From assembly GCA_024231905.1 (NCBI GenBank), contig JAAEQC010000218.1, positions 310,001-374,000 on the forward strand: DNA of 64,000 nt, given 5' to 3'. The DNA is from a bacterium. GTDB lineage: Bacteria > Krumholzibacteriota > Krumholzibacteriia > LZORAL124-64-63. Under the pieces are notes generated by a model. The model was not told the origin of the DNA. It saw only the letters and a program-made list of their open reading frames with translations, and did not search any database. Of the stretch, positions 60,329-64,000 are shown in pieces. Positions within the stretch are counted from its first letter, which is position 1. Each line of letters opens with the position of its first letter. A program made the position numbers and the translations under genes.

Positions 60329-60348
60329 TTTCCGCCGCATGATCCGGG

Positions 60349-62358
60349 CTAGTAGATGGAGATAGGGTCCACGTCGTGGACCACCTCCAGGCCCCGGCGC
60401 CCTTCCTTCAACGAACGTAGGCAGTCGGCCAGCCAGACCCGTTCGGCCCTGCGCAACGATCCTTTGACCAGCAACACGGTACGATAGCGGTCCTGCAGCC
60501 GCGGGAAGACGGCCGGGGCCGGGCCCAGGACCGTCAAACCCGGTCGTTTCAGGTTCGCACGCAGGGCGGCCGCCAATTGTTCGGCCGCCTCCTCCGCCGC
60601 GCCCTTGCGCCGGCTGGTGACGGCCACCCGCAACAGGCGGCGGATCGGCGGGTAGTCCAGGGCTCGGCGCACGGGCAGCTCTGCGTCCACGAAGGACGTG
60701 TAGTCGTGGTCCGCGGCCGCCAGGATGACCGGATCCTCGGGCCGGTAGGTTTGGAAGACGACCCGGCCGGCCCCTGTCCGGCCCGTCCGGCCGGCCACCT
60801 GGGTGAGCAGTTGGAAGGAACGCTCGGCCGCCCGGTGATCGGGCATGGCCAGGCCGTCGTCGGCGGCCAGCACCCCCACCAGGTCCACCCCCGGGAAGTG
60901 ATGGCCCTTGGCCACCATCTGGGTCCCCACCAGGATATCGGCCTCGCCTCGGGCGAAGGCAGCCAGGATACGCCGGTGGCTGCCCCGGCGGCGGGTAGTG
61001 TCGTGGTCCAGCCGCAGGATACGGGCCTCGGGCCAACGGGACTGGAGTTGCAGCTCGAGCTTCTCGGTCCCGCCCCCGCCGGGCACGAACTCCCCCACCC
61101 CGCATTCGGGACAGGTCTCGGGCACGGACCGGGTGTGGCCGCAGTAGTGGCAGAGCAGCCGCCTGGGCCGCAGGTGGTAGGTCAGGCCGATGTCGCAGTT
61201 GGGGCACTCCTGGATCTCGCCGCAGTCGCGGCACTGGAGCACCCGGGCGAAGCCGCGCCGGTTGTAGTAGAGGATCGTCTGACGGCCGGCAGCCAGGACC
61301 TCGTCCAGGGCGTCCACGAGGGGTGCCGAGAGACCGTCCGGCGTGGGTGCCCCTCGCATGTCAACGATCTCCACCGGCGGCATCTCGCCGCCGCCGACCC
61401 GCGACTTCAACTCGCAAAGCCCAAAACGCCCCTCTCGGGCATTGGCCACCGATTCCAGGTCCGGCGTGGCCGAGCCCAGCACCACCACCGCCTTCGCCTC
61501 CCGGCCCCGCACCAGGGCCGCGTGCCGGGCGTGGTAGCGCGGCTTCTCGTCCTGCTTGTAGGAAGTCTCGTGCTCTTCGTCCACCACCACCACACCCAGG
61601 TCCCGCACCGGGGCGAAGAGGGCCGAACGGGGGCCGACCACCACCCGGATCTCGCCCCGGGCCGCCGCCTCGTGGACGGCGCAGCGCTGACCCGCCGAGA
61701 GACCGCTGTGGATGGCCGCGGCCCGATCGCCGAATCGGACGTGGATGCGCGCCAGGGTCTGGGGCGTCAGGGCGATCTCGGGTAGGAGGTAGACGGCGCT
61801 GCGGCCCTGGGCCAGGGCCTCCTCCATGAGGGTGAGGTAGACCTCGGTCTTGCCGCTGCCGGTCACCCCATGGAGCAGGAAGGCCGCGTACTCCCCGCGG
61901 GCCAAGGCACCGCCGGCAGCGTCCAGAGCCCGCCGCTGGTCGGGAGTCGGCACGATGTCCACCGGATCCGGGAGCGGAAAATCGGTTTCGATAGCGCCGG
62001 AGGCGCGCATCTTCGTCCCCGGGCGGGGCGGGTGGAAGAGCGGCACCACTTCCCCCAGGGGCAGCATGTAGTAGTCGGCCAGCCACCGGGCCAGCCGCCA
62101 GCGGTCGCCGGTGACCCGGTACTCCGGCGGCAGGACCCGGACCACGTCGCGCAGGGCGGCCCCTTCGTGCTCCAGAACACCGTCGGCCAGGGCCGCCGTC
62201 CCGGTCACGAGGCCCAGGACCCCGCGGCGGCGGCCGAAGGGCACCTCTACCAGATCACCCCGCACGGCGCGCGGCCCATCCTCCTGTCCGCGGTAGCGGT
62301 AGGAGAAGGTGCGCGGCAGGGGCACGGGCAGGGCCACGTCCAGGAGCTGGTCGGTCAA
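60349..62358 (-). CDS. priA: Primosomal replication helicase PriA
   Basis: A 669-residue 3'-5' DNA helicase that restarts stalled forks. The 3'-binding domain is at the N-terminus (DVALPVPLPRTFSYRY), Walker A is GVTGSGKTEV (about residue 174), the DEAH-like box is VVVDEEHETSYKQ, and eight zinc cysteines run from CRDCGEIQECPNC to CHYCGHTRSVPETCPECG. Helicase motifs continue (HDTTRRRGSHRRIL, VGTQMVAKGHHFPGVDLVG, TQVAGRTGRTGAGRV). TTG 62358 has GGAG 7 bases upstream. Confidence 0.95.
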   Translation of the reverse strand: MTDQLLDVALPVPLPRTFSYRYRGQEDGPRAVRGDLVEVPFGRRRGVLGLVTGTAALADGVLEHEGAALRDVVRVLPPEYRVTGDRWRLARWLADYYMLPLGEVVPLFHPPRPGTKMRASGAIETDFPLPDPVDIVPTPDQRRALDAAGGALARGEYAAFLLHGVTGSGKTEVYLTLMEEALAQGRSAVYLLPEIALTPQTLARIHVRFGDRAAAIHSGLSAGQRCAVHEAAARGEIRVVVGPRSALFAPVRDLGVVVVDEEHETSYKQDEKPRYHARHAALVRGREAKAVVVLGSATPDLESVANAREGRFGLCELKSRVGGGEMPPVEIVDMRGAPTPDGLSAPLVDALDEVLAAGRQTILYYNRRGFARVLQCRDCGEIQECPNCDIGLTYHLRPRRLLCHYCGHTRSVPETCPECGVGEFVPGGGGTEKLELQLQSRWPEARILRLDHDTTRRRGSHRRILAAFARGEADILVGTQMVAKGHHFPGVDLVGVLAADDGLAMPDHRAAERSFQLLTQVAGRTGRTGAGRVVFQTYRPEDPVILAAADHDYTSFVDAELPVRRALDYPPIRRLLRVAVTSRRKGAAEEAAEQLAAALRANLKRPGLTVLGPAPAVFPRLQDRYRTVLLVKGSLRRAERVWLADCLRSLKEGRRGLEVVHDVDPISIY

Positions 62359-62449
62359 GGGGGACTCCGCGGTTCACGCTCCGGCACCACGCCGGCGGCG
62401 GTTCGCGCATGGTAGCGGGGCGGAGAGGTCGCGTCCAGCAGGGGCCGGA

Positions 62450-62824
62450 TCAGGCCTTGTTGGCGCCGAGGATCTCGCGCAGGGTCGCCACCACCTTGGT
62501 GGGGCTGAAGGGCTTGGTGATGTAGGCGTCGGCGCCGGCCTCGCGGCCACGGCGGCGGTCGTCGCTGCCGGAACGGGCGGTCAAGAGGATCACCGGCAGG
62601 TTGCTGGTCCGTTTGTCGCCCTTGATGCGGCGGCAGGCCTCGATGCCGTCGGTGTCGGGCATCATCACGTCCAGGATGACGATATCCGGCTGCTCGCTCA
62701 GGGCCAACGTGAAGGCCTCGGCGCCGTTGCGGGCACCGATCACGGTGAAGCCTTCCGCGTTGAGCGTGAAGTCCAGGATGTTGCGGATGTTGGCTTCGTC
62801 GTCGGCGATCAGGACCTTGTGCAC
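62450..62824 (-). CDS. Single-domain response regulator
   Basis: A 124-residue receiver with Asp8-Asp9, phosphoacceptor Asp52 in VILDVMMPD, Thr82 in LTARS and Lys104 in ITKPF. It has no output domain. The GTG at 62824 has GGAGG 7 bases upstream. It follows the GAF/HD-GYP gene on the same strand by 76 bases, and may be its phospho-partner or a signalling input. Confidence 0.9.
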   Translation of the reverse strand: MHKVLIADDEANIRNILDFTLNAEGFTVIGARNGAEAFTLALSEQPDIVILDVMMPDTDGIEACRRIKGDKRTSNLPVILLTARSGSDDRRRGREAGADAYITKPFSPTKVVATLREILGANKA

Positions 62825-62900
62825 AGTTCGTCCTCCCGTGGCGGTACCCACCGGTTCATCGGTCGCCCCTGTGGACTATTTAACACGGATTGCGGATTCG

Positions 62901-64000
62901 TCAAACCGGCGTGACCATGCCGCGCCGGTCCAGGGCCGGCCGGGCCAGGTCGCGGGCGTCGGCGCCACGGGTCTGCATCTCGATGATGCGGTAGCGCCGG
63001 GACTCGGCCTCGGCCAGGAAGGCGCTCGTCGTACGGGGACAGAAGGACCGGCCCACACCCTGCCGGATTTCCGTCAGGGCCTCCTCCAGACCGAAGGCCG
63101 AGCGCCAGGGGCGCGGACTGAGCAGAGCGGCGAAGGTGTCGGTCAGCCGCAGCAGGCGGGCCTCGGCGGGAATGGCGTCGCCGGTCAGCCCGCGGGGGTA
63201 GCCGGTGCCGTCCCAATTCTCGTGGTGGTGCAGGATGATCTGCCGCGCGCGAGCCGAAGGCCGCAGAGGTTCGAGGATGGACAGCCCCGCCTCCACGTGC
63301 CGCTGCACGAAGAGTTGTTCGTGGTGGGCCAGGGGCTCGGGCTTGTCCAACAACTGGGGTGGGACGCAACCCATGCCCACGTCGTAATAGCGCAACGCGA
63401 AGGCCAACTGTCCCAACTCGGTCGTCGAGAGTTCCAGGCGCCGCGCTGCCGCCAGGCAGATCTCGCGGCAGATCTCCACGAAGCTCTCCTGGCGCAGGTG
63501 GCCCACGCTAGTGGTCGCCCGCAGGGACTCTCGCAACTCGCTGAGCACGCGCCCGTCCGCCTGCCAGGACGCGTACTGGGTCATGAGTTCGGTCACCCGC
63601 GGCGCCAATGCCTCCAGGAGCAACCGGTCGTCGGCGTCGAGAGGACGGCCGTCGATGCGGTTGTTGACCGACAGGACACCGTGCACATCCCCGCCCACGT
63701 GCAGGGGGACGCACAGCAAGGACGGCGTGGAGTAGCGCGGCTCGCTCACTTCGCGGTCGACGCGCCGGTCCCGGGTGACGTCGGCGATGAGCAGGGTCTC
63801 GCCCGTGGCCCAGACCCGGCCGGCGATGCCGCTGCCGAAGCGCACGCGTACGCCTTGGGCCACGGATTCAGGTAGTCCGATGGAAGCCCGGATCTCCAGG
63901 GACTCGCCGTGTTCGTCTGGCTGCAGGAGGCTCACGGTCTGGACACCGAGGCTGCCGCTGATCCAGTGCAACATGCGCTGGTGGAACTCGCCGGGTTCGA
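62901..64000 (-). CDS. GAF and HD-GYP-like protein, partial (5' end beyond window)
   Basis: About 366 residues are present; the frame continues beyond 64000, so the N-terminus is missing. A GAF domain (SLLQPDEHGESLEIRASIGLP through LLCVPLHVGGDVHGVLSVNN) is followed by an HD-GYP domain that keeps HHHENWDGTGYPRGL. The HD metal pair is altered: the canonical HDIGK is YYDVGM, with the His replaced by Tyr and the Lys by Met. Catalysis of cyclic-di-GMP cleavage is therefore doubtful. Confidence 0.8.
   Translation of the reverse strand, partial: EPGEFHQRMLHWISGSLGVQTVSLLQPDEHGESLEIRASIGLPESVAQGVRVRFGSGIAGRVWATGETLLIADVTRDRRVDREVSEPRYSTPSLLCVPLHVGGDVHGVLSVNNRIDGRPLDADDRLLLEALAPRVTELMTQYASWQADGRVLSELRESLRATTSVGHLRQESFVEICREICLAAARRLELSTTELGQLAFALRYYDVGMGCVPPQLLDKPEPLAHHEQLFVQRHVEAGLSILEPLRPSARARQIILHHHENWDGTGYPRGLTGDAIPAEARLLRLTDTFAALLSPRPWRSAFGLEEALTEIRQGVGRSFCPRTTSAFLAEAESRRYRIIEMQTRGADARDLARPALDRRGMVTPV

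Overview
This is a gene-dense, high-GC window (roughly two thirds G+C by eye) from a Gram-negative bacterium. Evidence for two membranes: lipoproteins with lipoboxes, beta-barrel-like proteins with signal peptides (3963-5012, 55373-55846) and a C-terminal phenylalanine on the smaller one. The gene content (PorGDAB, EtfBA with an EMO-type membrane iron-sulfur protein, GlcD/E/F, PyrD1B/PyrK, PyrR) fits a menaquinone- and ferredoxin-using heterotroph, perhaps from the FCB group or a deltaproteobacterial-like lineage. That placement is inference and weak. I saw no rRNA, tRNA, CRISPR array, insertion sequence or phage gene, so it reads as ordinary chromosome.

Layout. 1-2436: the start of a family 2 glycosyltransferase, then a coupled trio TrmH-family methyltransferase, DUF116 and UbiA-like. 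2450-7440: adenosine deaminase, a secreted barrel-like protein, and an ArsR-methyltransferase regulator (SahR type) with adenosylhomocysteinase. 7549-17463: redox block of GlcF, a GlcD-GlcE fusion, divergent EtfBA, a TPR protein, a flavin oxidoreductase and an EMO-like membrane Fe-S protein. 17662-22789: CoA-binding protein, nucleotide-sugar enzymes (Rmd, Ugd, DegT) and a HemC-fold protein that lacks its cofactor cysteine. 22777-29628: pyrimidine cluster pyrR-pyrB-pyrC-(TPR lipoprotein)-pyrK-pyrD, with a promoter and a terminator-like attenuator before pyrR. 29832-34958: fused ECF-type ATPase, LysM/TPR lipoprotein, Dus, GT4 and a nitrilase-family amidase. 34966-40996: glycogen/galactose genes galT-glgA-(histidine kinase-response regulator)-glgC. 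41206-47693: polysaccharide deacetylase, methyltransferase, CLC protein, and a 900-residue M16 peptidase. 47782-55846: small accessory genes, including a repeat-rich surface protein and a 29-residue membrane microprotein. 55937-58978: porGDAB. 59198-64000: aroB, priA, a receiver protein and a GAF/HD-GYP protein cut by the window edge.

How the parts fit. GlcDEF, EtfBA and the EMO-like protein can together move electrons from 2-hydroxyacids or acyl-CoA to the quinone pool, while PorGDAB supplies reduced ferredoxin from pyruvate. AhcY and adenosine deaminase both clear adenosine-side products of methylation. Expression appears compact: at least thirteen neighbouring gene pairs share a 4-base ATGA or GTGA stop/start overlap, and non-ATG starts with good Shine-Dalgarno sites are common. 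Recognisable promoters resemble the housekeeping sigma-70 class (TTGACG-18-TATTAT before etfB, TTGATA-17-TACAAT before aroB).

The most unusual items are the HemC-like protein without its dipyrromethane cysteine, the GlcD-GlcE fusion facing etfBA, the two-component pair inside the glycogen operon, the TPR lipoprotein inside the pyrimidine operon, and the coupled 29-residue membrane peptide.
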